Shown here: positions 27,370 through 35,432 of the stretch, piece after piece
Layout of the letters: the number at the start of each line of letters is the position of its first letter
Position numbering within the stretch: the stretch's first letter is position 1
Assembly (NCBI GenBank): GCA_947625345.1
Contig: CANQNX010000001.1
Coordinates: forward strand, 1-64,000
Source of the DNA: Candidatus Gastranaerophilales bacterium
Lineage (GTDB): Bacteria; Cyanobacteriota; Vampirovibrionia; Gastranaerophilales; Gastranaerophilaceae
DNA: 64,000 nt
Direction: 5' to 3'
Translations under genes and position numbers: made by a program
The notes under the pieces: generated by a model
Seen by the model: the letters and a program-made list of their open reading frames with translations, nothing else
Databases searched by the model: none
What the model was told of the DNA's origin: nothing

Positions 27370-27666
27370 ATGTTTGATTTTTTAATACAAAGTTTTCAAA
27401 TAAAATCAATGAGCATATTTGAAGCTGTAATGCTTATATGTTTTGGTGCGAGTTGGCCTTTTCAGGTTTTGAAAACATTTAAAACAAAAGCTGTAAAAGG
27501 CAAAAGCAGATTATTTTTAAGTCTTATTATAATAGGATATATCTTCGGAATGATAAATAAAGTTATTAATGGTGTAGATATAGTTTTTTGGCTTTATGTT
27601 ATCAATTTATTATTGGTGTCTACCGACTTATTTTTATGTTTGTTATACAGAAGCAGAGAAAATTAG
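27370..27666 (+). CDS. PQ-loop/SemiSWEET-like small membrane protein
   Basis: 98-residue protein with three predicted membrane helices. The pattern GASWPFQVLKTFKTKAVKGK followed by FLSLIIIGYIFG matches PQ-loop-repeat proteins (half-size SWEET-like transporters). The usual PQ is WPFQ here. It has a strong AGGAGA Shine-Dalgarno and a TATAAT at 27343. The next gene starts 11 bases after its stop. Substrate unknown; a non-transport role is possible. Confidence 0.6.
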   Translation: MFDFLIQSFQIKSMSIFEAVMLICFGASWPFQVLKTFKTKAVKGKSRLFLSLIIIGYIFGMINKVINGVDIVFWLYVINLLLVSTDLFLCLLYRSREN

Positions 27667-27677
27667 AAAAGGAAAAT

Positions 27678-28655
27678 ATGAAAAAACTAAATTTTATACT
27701 TATTTTAAGCTTAATATTATTAGGAAATTACAATAAAGCTTTTGCCCTAACTCCGGCCCTGCAAAGTAATATTTCCGAAAGCATTAAAGTTGAAAAAGCA
27801 GAGGAAAACAACAAAGAATTAAGTATTATAAAAAAAATCAGTCTAAGAAACAAATTCAGAAAGTCACCCGAAAATCAAATTATTGACTTTTTTGAGAAAT
27901 TTGATAAATATTCCGAAAAAAATAATATCGACAAGCTTAAAGGAATGTACGACGACAACTATATCAATAATGACGGTTTTGACAAGGAAACCATGTTTAA
28001 AATGATAGATATGTCAAGTAATCTATACAAAAATATAGAATATAAAACAAATTTAGATAAAATAGTAATAAACGGAAATTACGCAACTGCAAAAGGGCAT
28101 GAAATATCAACGGGTGAAACCGTTAAGACCATAAAAGGAATTGAAGGTACCGGTCTTGTCAGTTCAAATGTGGAATACACAAATTATTTGAGGAAAGACG
28201 GAAATAAATGGAAACTTATAGCAACCGACATTACATCAGAATCCGTAATGTTAAAATACGGCGAAGCAAAAAATATGCCCGTTGAAATTATGGCACCCGA
28301 GTGTGTTAAATCCGCTACGGAATATGAAATCAGCGTAAAAGCAGATCCGCCGTCAGAATCTTTTATGGTGGGTTCAATCACTAATGACCCTATTGTATTC
28401 CCTATCGCAGAAAAAAAAGATGTATACAGAGCTTTTAAATCAAATGAATTAGCAAGAGTTATAAAATCCAATTCCGATAATCATAATGAATATGCAACTG
28501 TTTCACTTGCGGTAACAAGAGCCAATATTGAACCGCCTTCAGTAGTCATAAATATGACAGGAATTGCATTTATAATGAAACGAGTTAATGTCATTCACGT
28601 AAAAGATAAAAATAACCTTAACGGAGTAAATTTAAATGGAAATACGGAAAAATGA
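27678..28655 (+). CDS. Exported NTF2-like protein of unknown function
   Basis: 325-residue protein with a Sec signal (cleavage after KAFA, about residue 23). The first part of the mature protein looks like an NTF2/SnoaL-type domain (FFEKFDKYSEKNNIDKLKGMYDDNYIN ... YLRKDGNKWKLIATDI), and the second half is beta-rich. I use the ATG at 27678, which gives a clean signal peptide and has AAAGGAAA before it; an earlier in-frame start would run into the PQ-loop gene. The end overlaps lspA by 20 bases. The domain call is by pattern only. Confidence 0.6.
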   Translation: MKKLNFILILSLILLGNYNKAFALTPALQSNISESIKVEKAEENNKELSIIKKISLRNKFRKSPENQIIDFFEKFDKYSEKNNIDKLKGMYDDNYINNDGFDKETMFKMIDMSSNLYKNIEYKTNLDKIVINGNYATAKGHEISTGETVKTIKGIEGTGLVSSNVEYTNYLRKDGNKWKLIATDITSESVMLKYGEAKNMPVEIMAPECVKSATEYEISVKADPPSESFMVGSITNDPIVFPIAEKKDVYRAFKSNELARVIKSNSDNHNEYATVSLAVTRANIEPPSVVINMTGIAFIMKRVNVIHVKDKNNLNGVNLNGNTEK

Positions 28656-29124
28656 TGAAGGAAAAATATATTTTCCCTCAGTAATCAAATTCTTCGGACT
28701 TTGGTTAATATTCTGTATTTTAGGTTTCCTTTGCAAATGGATTCTTTTAAATAAAGTTGTTAAATTAAATATATTTTCAAATCAAAATCCTTTATTATCA
28801 ATATTTGAAGTCCATAATACCGGTGCGGCATTTAATATACTGTCGAATCACCAAAATGTAATAATATTATTATCAATTTGCGCTTTGATAATTCTTTCAA
28901 TAATATTTATTCTGTATTCAAAAAAAATGTCATTATTCGGAACAATTGCCATAAGCTTATTAAATTCGGGGATTCTTCTCAACCTTATTGAAAGAATTAA
29001 ATACGGACACGTAATAGATTATTTTTGTATTAATCCTCTGCCCTTCATACCCGTTTTTAATATTGCTGACATAATGATTATAATGGGTGCAGCTATATTA
29101 ATACTTTCAATATTAAAAAAATAA
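28636..29124 (+). CDS. lspA: Lipoprotein signal peptidase (signal peptidase II)
   Basis: 162-residue polytopic aspartyl peptidase that removes lipoprotein signal peptides. Four membrane helices are visible. VHNTGAAFNIL, GHVIDYF (first catalytic Asp) and PVFNIADI (second catalytic Asp) are the expected blocks. The usual NLxDR before the first Asp reads NLIERIKYG, a conservative Asp-to-Glu change at a non-catalytic position. It overlaps the upstream gene and is followed 16 bases later by the RluA-type gene, a frequent lspA-rluD neighbour. Confidence 0.9.
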   Translation: MEIRKNDEGKIYFPSVIKFFGLWLIFCILGFLCKWILLNKVVKLNIFSNQNPLLSIFEVHNTGAAFNILSNHQNVIILLSICALIILSIIFILYSKKMSLFGTIAISLLNSGILLNLIERIKYGHVIDYFCINPLPFIPVFNIADIMIIMGAAILILSILKK

Positions 29125-29140
29125 CAAGAGAGGGTAAATT

Positions 29141-30061
29141 TTGATAAAAAAATATATATTTAATGTTCAAACTTCCACCCCCGTAAGATTAGACTCATAT
29201 CTGACAAAAGAAGAAATATTTAATTCAAGAGCTCAAATTCAAAATTTGATAAAAAAAAATCAAATTTTGGTTAACGGAGAAGTAAAAAAAGCATCCTTTT
29301 CTCTGAAAAATGAAGATGAAATAACCGTATTTTTAAGTGAAGATTTCTCATTAATAATTCCTAAAGAAGACATCAAACTTGACATTGTATATGAAGATGA
29401 TGACATGTTAGTTGTAAATAAGCCTAAAAATATGTTGACACATCCTACTCATAAAGAAATTAATTCAACCTTAGTCAATGCACTTCTGTTTAAATACGGA
29501 TACGAAGGTCTTTCTGACATAAACGGAGTTATGCGCCCCGGCATAATCCACAGACTCGACAGAAACACCTCGGGACTTTTAATGGTTGCAAAAACAAATA
29601 AAGCTCATGAAATTTTATCGGAACAAATAAAAACAAAAACCGCAAAAAGGAAATACCTTTCAATCGTTCACGGAAATTTTGATGAAGAATCAGGAACGCT
29701 AAATTTTCCCATAGGAAGAAACCCTAAAAAACCCGAACAAATGGCGGTTATTGAAGGCGGAAAACCTTCTGTCACTCACTACAAAGTTATTGAACAATTT
29801 AAAGGATTTTCATTTATTGAATTAAGTCTTGAAACGGGTCGTACTCATCAAATAAGAGTTCATATGAATTATATTAATCATCCTGTCGTAAATGATTCTT
29901 TATATAATAAAATCCCTTTTAAAGTTAAAACTACTGAACAAGTTCTGCAATCATATTATCTCAGTTTTTACGGAATATCAGATAATGATATAATTGAACT
30001 TGAAATAAAACCTGACAGAGATATCGAAAAAGTTTTAAAATACTTAAGGAGCTTAAAATGA
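29141..30061 (+). CDS. RluA-family 23S rRNA pseudouridine synthase (RluD-like)
   Basis: 306-residue pseudouridine synthase. An N-terminal S4 domain (VRLDSYLT ... ILVNGEVKKASF) precedes the catalytic domain with GIIHRLDRNTSGLLMVAK (catalytic Asp) and GRTHQIRVHM. The start is TTG at 29141, with AGAGAGGG seven bases before it. Position after lspA and domain order suggest RluD, but RluC-type specificity cannot be excluded. It overlaps the following gene by four bases. Confidence 0.88.
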   Translation: MIKKYIFNVQTSTPVRLDSYLTKEEIFNSRAQIQNLIKKNQILVNGEVKKASFSLKNEDEITVFLSEDFSLIIPKEDIKLDIVYEDDDMLVVNKPKNMLTHPTHKEINSTLVNALLFKYGYEGLSDINGVMRPGIIHRLDRNTSGLLMVAKTNKAHEILSEQIKTKTAKRKYLSIVHGNFDEESGTLNFPIGRNPKKPEQMAVIEGGKPSVTHYKVIEQFKGFSFIELSLETGRTHQIRVHMNYINHPVVNDSLYNKIPFKVKTTEQVLQSYYLSFYGISDNDIIELEIKPDRDIEKVLKYLRSLK

Positions 30062-30417
30062 TAAAAAATTTAATAATGTTATCAGTCGAAATAGTTTTAA
30101 TAGCAATTTTAGCTTATATAATAATTCAAACAAATACAATATCGGAAACGGTAAATATACCCTTACCGTATCTAAAAACAACATATACTTATAACGTTTC
30201 AATTGTTGTTATAATTGCTTATTTTATCGGTTTATTTGCAGGACTGCTTCACTCTGTAGTATCAACAAGTAAATATAAAAATAAAATAAAACAATATGAA
30301 AAACGACACGAAAAATTATCCCTTCAAAACGAAACTGATACTGATGATATAGAAACATTAAAAAGAAAAATTAATTCTTTGGAAATTGCCCTGCAAAATG
30401 CTCTAAATAATAAATAA
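30058..30417 (+). CDS. LapA-like (DUF1049) membrane protein
   Basis: 119-residue protein with two hydrophobic helices (about 4-24 and 46-68), the second ending in a glycine-rich FIGLFAGLLHS, followed by a basic coiled-coil tail. This is the layout of LapA/YciS (DUF1049) proteins, which associate with LPS-synthesis control in enterobacteria. The gene is coupled to the pseudouridine synthase (ATGA). The family call is moderate. Confidence 0.55.
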   Translation: MIKNLIMLSVEIVLIAILAYIIIQTNTISETVNIPLPYLKTTYTYNVSIVVIIAYFIGLFAGLLHSVVSTSKYKNKIKQYEKRHEKLSLQNETDTDDIETLKRKINSLEIALQNALNNK

Positions 30418-30461
30418 TCATAATTTAATTTAAAAAACTTAAATTAAATAAATACAAAGCG

Positions 30462-30490
30462 TTGACAATGAATTATGCTTGTAGTATCAA
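30462..30490 (+). promoter_or_regulatory. Promoter of rpsL-rpsG
   Basis: A perfect TTGACA -35 box, a 17-base spacer and a TATCAA -10-like box. Initiation near 30497 would give a leader of about 115 bases. Confidence 0.55.
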
Positions 30491-30499
30491 TAAGTAAAG

Positions 30500-30611
30500 A
30501 AAGTAAAAGAGTGGTTAGTTTGTGCTGAACAAACCACAGACAATAGCCGATTGACGGCGAGGAGGCGGCAAGAGGTTAGGGTCAAAATTTTAAAATATAC
30601 AAGGAGAAATC
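30500..30611 (+). promoter_or_regulatory. Structured 5' leader of rpsL-rpsG
   Basis: Two hairpins are visible. At 30511-30537 GTGGTT-A-GTT pairs with AAC-A-AACCAC around TGTGCTG. At 30546-30558 GCCG pairs with CGGC around ATTGA, followed by a purine-rich GAGGAGGCGGCAAGAGG. A second G-rich AGGAG at 30602 serves as Shine-Dalgarno. The leader is unusually GC-rich and could bind a ribosomal protein (S7 or S12). I do not recognise it as a named leader family. Confidence 0.4.
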
Positions 30612-30989
30612 ATGCCAACAATAGCACAGTTAGTACGTAAAGAACGTAAAAGAACAACTGATAAGACTAAATCGCCGGCGTTAGCAAATTGCCCTCAAAA
30701 AAGAGGTGTTTGTACAAGAGTATATACAACAACACCTAAAAAACCTAATTCTGCACTTAGAAAGGTAGCAAGGGTAAGATTAACAAACGGATTTGAAGTA
30801 ACATCATATATTCCCGGTATCGGACACAATCTTCAGGAACACTCTGTTGTATTAATCAGAGGCGGAAGGGTTAAAGATCTTCCGGGTGTAAGATATCACA
30901 TCGTAAGAGGTACATTAGATACAGCAGGCGTCGCAAACAGAGCAAAATCAAGATCTAAATACGGCGCTAAAAGAGCTAAAAAGAAATAA
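30612..30989 (+). CDS. rpsL: 30S ribosomal protein S12
   Basis: 125-residue decoding-site protein with the near-invariant blocks [73 protein letters not shown] and a basic end. Lys in TPKKPNS and in RVKDLPG are wild-type at positions linked to streptomycin resistance, so no resistance change is seen. A strong AAGGAG Shine-Dalgarno precedes it. First gene of rpsL-rpsG. Confidence 0.98.
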   Translation: MPTIAQLVRKERKRTTDKTKSPALANCPQKRGVCTRVYTTTPKKPNSALRKVARVRLTNGFEVTSYIPGIGHNLQEHSVVLIRGGRVKDLPGVRYHIVRGTLDTAGVANRAKSRSKYGAKRAKKK

Positions 30990-31004
30990 GAAAGGCGATT
31001 TATA

Positions 31005-31475
31005 ATGTCAAGACGTAGTAAACCTGCAAGAAGAATACCGGCTCCGGATGCTGTTTATAACAGTGTTGATATAGCAAGCTTTATCAACAGATTAATGCGC
31101 CGCGGTAAAAAATCAGTTGCAGAAAGAATATTTTATACAACATTAGAAAACTTAAAAACAAAATCAAAAGATGAACCGCTTGAAATTTTCAAGAAAGCTT
31201 TAACAAACGCTACACCATTATTGGAAGTTAAAGCAAGAAGAATCGGTGGTTCAACATACCAAGTTCCTTTGGAAGTTAAAGCAGACAGAGGAATGGTACT
31301 CGGTTCAACTTGGATTATTGATGCTGCTAAAAAACGCAGCGGTAAATCTATGGTTGAAAAATTAACTAATGAATTAATGGATGCTTCAAACGGTACGGGC
31401 GCTGCTTGTAAAAAACGTGAAGACACTCACAAAATGGCTGAAGCGAATAAAGCTTTTGCTCACTACAGATATTAA
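31005..31475 (+). CDS. rpsG: 30S ribosomal protein S7
   Basis: 156-residue primary 16S 3'-domain binder. It has the family blocks RRSKPARRIPAPD, NRLMRRGKKSVAERI, EVKARRIGGSTYQVPLEV and a C-terminal HKMAEANKAFAHYRY. It is 15 bases after rpsL. A terminator follows directly, so fusA and tuf, which usually complete the str operon, are not next to it here. Confidence 0.98.
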   Translation: MSRRSKPARRIPAPDAVYNSVDIASFINRLMRRGKKSVAERIFYTTLENLKTKSKDEPLEIFKKALTNATPLLEVKARRIGGSTYQVPLEVKADRGMVLGSTWIIDAAKKRSGKSMVEKLTNELMDASNGTGAACKKREDTHKMAEANKAFAHYRY

Positions 31476-31495
31476 TTCAAAAATTAATAATCAGA

Positions 31496-31528
31496 AAAAG
31501 AGAATCTTAAAAGATTCTCTTTTTTTTA
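31496..31528 (+). terminator. Rho-independent terminator after rpsG
   Basis: AGAGAATCTT pairs with AAGATTCTCT, followed by eight T, about 20 bases past the rpsG stop. An A run on the other side means it may also end the convergent gene. Confidence 0.9.
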
Positions 31529-31978
31529 TGGTCTGTGTGGTTTTTTATTAGGATACATATTTTGAGAAGGAGAGTTAGGATACATATTTTGCAATGGCGG
31601 TTTTGGAGGATGCGATAATTTTGTATAATTTATTCCGCTGTAAAAATAGTTTATAGGAGGATATGTATTATATCTCGGATAATATCTGTATTGAATAATT
31701 GCAGGAGTATAATAAGAGTTATTACTCCTTTTTTCGGCTTCTTTTTGACGTTCAAGCTCTTTAACTTTTAATTCCTGTTCCAATTTTTTATTTTCTTCTT
31801 TTAATTTTTCCAATTCGGCATTTTTTAATTCCTGCTCTCTTATTAATTCTTCATTAATTAAATCCTGCTTCGTCGGATTAACGTAAAAAACTTTTCTTAC
31901 CGGTTGGCTATCAGCATAAACCGGAATCACATACAGTACAAAAGCAATTAAAAAAAATATTAATTTATTTTTGTTCAT
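31526..31978 (-). CDS. Exported coiled-coil protein with Pro/Tyr-rich tail
   Basis: 150 residues, function unknown. A Sec signal (cleavage after VYA near residue 22) is followed by a Lys/Glu coiled coil (about 38-85) and a Pro/Tyr/Asn-rich tail that contains a repeated QNMYPN (27-base DNA period, 17 bases identical at 31548 and 31575). The order of signal, helix and proline-rich end suggests a small periplasmic spacer or wall-associated protein. AAGGTG is the Shine-Dalgarno. Convergent with rpsG. Confidence 0.6.
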   Translation of the reverse strand: MNKNKLIFFLIAFVLYVIPVYADSQPVRKVFYVNPTKQDLINEELIREQELKNAELEKLKEENKKLEQELKVKELERQKEAEKRSNNSYYTPAIIQYRYYPRYNTYPPINYFYSGINYTKLSHPPKPPLQNMYPNSPSQNMYPNKKPHRP

Positions 31979-32024
31979 ATTTTACACCTTAATAAGTATA
32001 ACGATATATATTTAAAAAAGTTCG

Positions 32025-32525
32025 TTATCTGTAATTTTGGAATTGTAAAGGAACATTATATGATTCTTCTTTTTCACGTAAGGTTTTTATAACCGCCTGC
32101 AGGTCATCTTTATCCTTTCCCGATACCCTGACCTGTTCACCTTGTATTGAAGCCTGAACTTTTAATTTTGTATTCTTTATATCTGCAACAATCTTCTTTG
32201 ATATTTCTTGAGTTAATCCTTTTCTAAGGTTAAAAACTTGTCTTACATTACCGCCTAATGCATTTTCAATAGGCTGCGCATCCAATATTTTTATGCTCAG
32301 ATTTCTCTTAATCATCTTTGATTGCAGAATATCAAGTATATTTTTTAATTTCATTTCATCGTTTGTAGTAATTGTAATTGATTTATCAGCATCTAAAATA
32401 ACATCAGAATTCGACCCTTTTAAATCAAACCTTGAACCTATTTCTCTTTTTACTTGGTCTATCGCATTTACAAGCTCCTGCTTGTCGAACTCTGATACAA
32501 TGTCAAAACTGCAATCTTTCGCCAT
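32025..32525 (-). CDS. yajQ: YajQ family nucleotide-binding protein
   Basis: 166-residue UPF0234/YajQ protein: MAKDCSFDIVSEFDKQELVNAI, IGSRFDLKGS, two tandem alpha/beta domains and a C-terminal VRVSGKDKDDLQAVI. Relatives bind nucleic acid or c-di-GMP in some species. A strong AGGAG Shine-Dalgarno is present. Divergent from the LexA/UmuD-like gene with 90 bases between the start codons. Confidence 0.92.
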   Translation of the reverse strand: MAKDCSFDIVSEFDKQELVNAIDQVKREIGSRFDLKGSNSDVILDADKSITITTNDEMKLKNILDILQSKMIKRNLSIKILDAQPIENALGGNVRQVFNLRKGLTQEISKKIVADIKNTKLKVQASIQGEQVRVSGKDKDDLQAVIKTLREKEESYNVPLQFQNYR

Positions 32526-32580
32526 AATAAACTCCTTTTAATAAATTTGAATAAGCACATTTTAACAAATTTTTTCTCTC

Positions 32581-32609
32581 TTGACAATTTATAGACAATT
32601 GTCTATAAT
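32581..32609 (+). promoter_or_regulatory. Promoter with an 18-bp palindromic operator
   Basis: Consensus TTGACA and TATAAT boxes with a 17-base spacer. The spacer and -10 box are covered by a perfect palindrome TATAGACAATTGTCTATA (32590-32607). TATAAT ends six bases before the ATG, so the mRNA is probably leaderless. A repressor on the palindrome would block RNA polymerase directly, as expected of a self-regulated LexA-type gene. Confidence 0.85.
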
Positions 32610-32615
32610 GTAAAT

Positions 32616-33191
32616 ATGCTTACAGAAAAACAAAAAACATTCTTTGAAAAGCTTAAAGAATCATACGGAAAAGAAGTTCTGCCAAGTTTTGAAATACTAT
32701 CAAAAGAATTTGGATTCAAACATAAAAATTCAATTTGGCAATATTTTAACAAATTAAAAGAAGAAAATCTTATTGAAGAAAGAAACGGAAGATTTTTTAT
32801 TAATAAAGATTTATTCGGAGCAGTTTTATTTTCTTCGGTGGTAAAAGCAGGGTTTGCTTCAGTTGCGGATGATTATGTAGAAAAAAGAGTGTCTTTGGAT
32901 GAAAGTTTTGAAATAAATAATCCCTCCACATTCCTGTTTACAGTGTCGGGCGACTCAATGACAGACTTAGGAATATATGAAGGAGATAAAGTAATAGTAA
33001 AAAAATCTGATACCGCTAAAAACGGAGATATAGTCATAGCATTTATAGACGGCGGTTATACACTCAAAACTTACAGAAATAAAAATAATAAAGTATGGTT
33101 AGAACCTGCCAATCCCAATTATCCTAATTTATACCCAAAAGAGCAGTTAATAATTTTCGGAATAGCTCAAGGGATTGTAAGAAAATTATAA
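32616..33191 (+). CDS. LexA/UmuD-like self-cleaving repressor
   Basis: 191-residue protein combining a LexA-type winged helix (about 1-62) with an S24 peptidase domain that is closer to UmuD. The cleavage pair is Ala78-Gly79 (VVKAGFA). The Ser/Lys dyad is S114 in SGDSMTDLGI and K151 in YTLKTY. SVADDYVEKR and GDIVIAFIDG follow UmuD closely. It probably represses itself and the umuC-like gene 88 bases downstream and is inactivated by RecA-stimulated autocleavage. Whether it is the global LexA of this organism or a cassette-specific repressor cannot be told here. Confidence 0.85.
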   Translation: MLTEKQKTFFEKLKESYGKEVLPSFEILSKEFGFKHKNSIWQYFNKLKEENLIEERNGRFFINKDLFGAVLFSSVVKAGFASVADDYVEKRVSLDESFEINNPSTFLFTVSGDSMTDLGIYEGDKVIVKKSDTAKNGDIVIAFIDGGYTLKTYRNKNNKVWLEPANPNYPNLYPKEQLIIFGIAQGIVRKL

Positions 33192-33222
33192 ATTATTCAA
33201 ATATGTATTTTCAATTATTAAA

Positions 33223-33265
33223 GCGGGGACACAAATTCCTCCCAAAAATATCCCCGCAAATTTTT
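33223..33265 (+). terminator. Hairpin between the repressor and umuC
   Basis: GCGGGGA pairs with TCCCCGC around a 21-base loop, followed by AAATTTTTC. It may attenuate or end transcription from the repressor gene, or act as an intercistronic stabiliser. The loop is long, so terminator strength is uncertain. Confidence 0.4.
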
Positions 33266-33279
33266 CTTTAAGGATGGTT

Positions 33280-34494
33280 ATGAAAGATAAAATAATCGGT
33301 TTAATTGACGGAAATAATTTTTTTGCTAGCTGCGAAATTTTAATGAATCCTTCATTAAGAAATAAACCCGTATGCGTATTAAGTAATAATGACGGATGTG
33401 TAATAGCACGTTCAAATGAGGCAAAAAAATTAGGTATTAAAATGGGTATACCTTACTTTATGGCAAAACGTGAGTTTAGAGGAGTAACTTATTTAAGTGC
33501 AAATTTTGCACTATATCATGATTTATCAGAGAGAATGATTAATTTTTTAAGGAGATACTCTGATAAAGTTGATGTTTATTCAATAGATGAAGCTTTTATA
33601 GATTTAACGGGCTGCGACAAAATATTTAAAATGAGTTATAAAGAATTAGCAGAAAAAATAAAGAATGATATTGAAAAAGAAATAGGCTTGAGTGTTTCCG
33701 TCGGAATAGCGAATTCCAAAATTCTCGCAAAAATTGCAACTCATAAAGCAAAGGCAAGAAACGGTTATTATGTAATAGAAAAACATCTTATAAAAGAAGA
33801 AATTCAAAATATACAGGTTGAAGAAATCTGGGGAGTCGGAAGAAATATTGCAAAAAGCCTCCGCAAATTCGGAATATTTTATGCGTATGAAATTTTGGAA
33901 AAAGATGATAACTTTTATAAGGTAAATTACGGAAAAAAGGGGATGGAGCTAAAATATGAATTAAAAGGAGAAAGTGTTATTCCGATATCATCTGAAGAGG
34001 AGAAACCCAAATCAATTCAAAGAACAAGAGCTTTTCCTTCTTTTTCAAAAGACAAAGAATATATAAAAGCCGAATTAAATATGCATCTTCATAATGTATG
34101 TAAAAAGCTCAGGGAAAACGAACTTGAAACTTCAATTATTTCAGTAATGCTCAGAACAAAAGATTTTAAGATATATTATAAAGAAAAAAAGCTTGATTTC
34201 CCGACAAATTCGGAAATTATACTTATTGAAACCACGGTTAATCTTTTTGAATCAATATATAAAGATAATATCATCTACCGTTCGGCAGGTATATGGGCAT
34301 ATTCATTAAAGGACAGCGAAAAAGCACAATTAACTTTATTCAATAAAAATATTAATTTAAAAGGAGAAAAAATTTCCCGTATTTTAGATAAAATTGAAGA
34401 TAAATACGGAAAAGGGACAATAACCTTAGGTTCAACGGGAATAAAATCAATAGCGGAAACTCATAAAAGAATAATGCAATTTATATCAAATTAG
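33280..34494 (+). CDS. umuC: Y-family DNA polymerase V subunit UmuC-like
   Basis: 404-residue translesion polymerase. The catalytic acidic residues are in GLIDGNNFFASCE and DVYSIDEAFIDLTG, with YLSANFALYHDLS typical of UmuC rather than DinB. GVGRNIAKSLRKFGI is the helix-hairpin-helix thumb region. QLTLF near residue 357 is a beta-clamp-binding motif. I use the ATG at 33280, six bases after AAGG; the ATG at 33274 touches the Shine-Dalgarno. It lies behind the LexA/UmuD-like gene, forming an error-prone repair cassette. Confidence 0.92.
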   Translation: MKDKIIGLIDGNNFFASCEILMNPSLRNKPVCVLSNNDGCVIARSNEAKKLGIKMGIPYFMAKREFRGVTYLSANFALYHDLSERMINFLRRYSDKVDVYSIDEAFIDLTGCDKIFKMSYKELAEKIKNDIEKEIGLSVSVGIANSKILAKIATHKAKARNGYYVIEKHLIKEEIQNIQVEEIWGVGRNIAKSLRKFGIFYAYEILEKDDNFYKVNYGKKGMELKYELKGESVIPISSEEEKPKSIQRTRAFPSFSKDKEYIKAELNMHLHNVCKKLRENELETSIISVMLRTKDFKIYYKEKKLDFPTNSEIILIETTVNLFESIYKDNIIYRSAGIWAYSLKDSEKAQLTLFNKNINLKGEKISRILDKIEDKYGKGTITLGSTGIKSIAETHKRIMQFISN

Positions 34495-34592
34495 ATAAAT
34501 AAAAATATTATGGTTAATTTATTTTAATTAACTTTTTTCTGATATGGAAAGAGATAAATATCTATGATATAAAAATATAAGGGGATAGTGAA

Positions 34593-35432
34593 GTGAGAAC
34601 AGGTTTAAAAAATTTTATAAGAATATTTTTAACATTGTGTTTTCTTTTAAACACTTCAATATCTTATGCTGAAATTATAAGACTCGGGCCGGTAGAAAAA
34701 AATACAATAAAATTAAAAGAAAACAAAGATATAGAGAATAAAAACCTCGTAATAAAAGACAGAAATGTAATAGAGGAAATTATAAAAACTCAAAAAGAAG
34801 AAGAGGTAAAAGACATAGAGCTTTTATGGCGAGCAACAATAGATAATAACACTCTTATAAAATTTACAATGAATAAACTAAATACACCCGAATCGCAAAG
34901 AAGATTGCACTCTTCGGTCATGGCAAAAAGTCTTTCGGCACTTATTTACGGAGCAAGTTTTATACCCATGTTCACAGGTTCAAATACAATGCTTCAATCC
35001 GCTTCTTTTTCCGCCGGAAGATTAGCAAATAATTATATTAATAAAGACAGTGCAACAGGTCAGCAAGCTCCGATTACGGATACAGAACTTATTCAACTCG
35101 CAGGCACAATTGAAGAATTACAGGAAAAAATTATTTCTTCTTATTATGAATATAAAGGAGCTTTAAACAAATTAAAAGATACCCGTTCAAGGATTATTCT
35201 TTATAACAAAAATTATGCCAATGCGCTTAAAAGTAACTCTTTAACAGAACTGACCGTTTCCTCTGCCTTATATGAAGATATGCAGCTTCAAGAATATAAA
35301 CAAGAGCAGGAGGCTAAAAAATATTACCTTTCTCTTGAAAGATTAGCAGGTAAAAAAGCAGTCGACAGTCTGATTTTATCTCAATATGCGCTAAAAAATG
35401 AGTTAATTAATATGGATAAAATAAAACAATGA
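34593..35432 (+). CDS. Exported TolC-like helical protein 1
   Basis: 279 residues with a Sec signal (cleavage after SYA near residue 27). After a charged linker come IELLWRATIDNNTLIKFTMNKL and a long helical hairpin with Glu/Leu heptads (about 160-275). The helical part resembles half of a TolC/outer-membrane efflux channel monomer, but the protein is much shorter than TolC and lacks a clear barrel. The start is GTG with AGGGGA upstream. It overlaps its paralogue by four bases. Function is not known. Confidence 0.55.
   Translation: MRTGLKNFIRIFLTLCFLLNTSISYAEIIRLGPVEKNTIKLKENKDIENKNLVIKDRNVIEEIIKTQKEEEVKDIELLWRATIDNNTLIKFTMNKLNTPESQRRLHSSVMAKSLSALIYGASFIPMFTGSNTMLQSASFSAGRLANNYINKDSATGQQAPITDTELIQLAGTIEELQEKIISSYYEYKGALNKLKDTRSRIILYNKNYANALKSNSLTELTVSSALYEDMQLQEYKQEQEAKKYYLSLERLAGKKAVDSLILSQYALKNELINMDKIKQ

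Noticed and set aside
30423-30450. AT-only inverted repeat after the LapA-like gene as a terminator
   Set aside because: The stem has no G-C pair except one near the loop and no clear T run follows. It is too weak to call.
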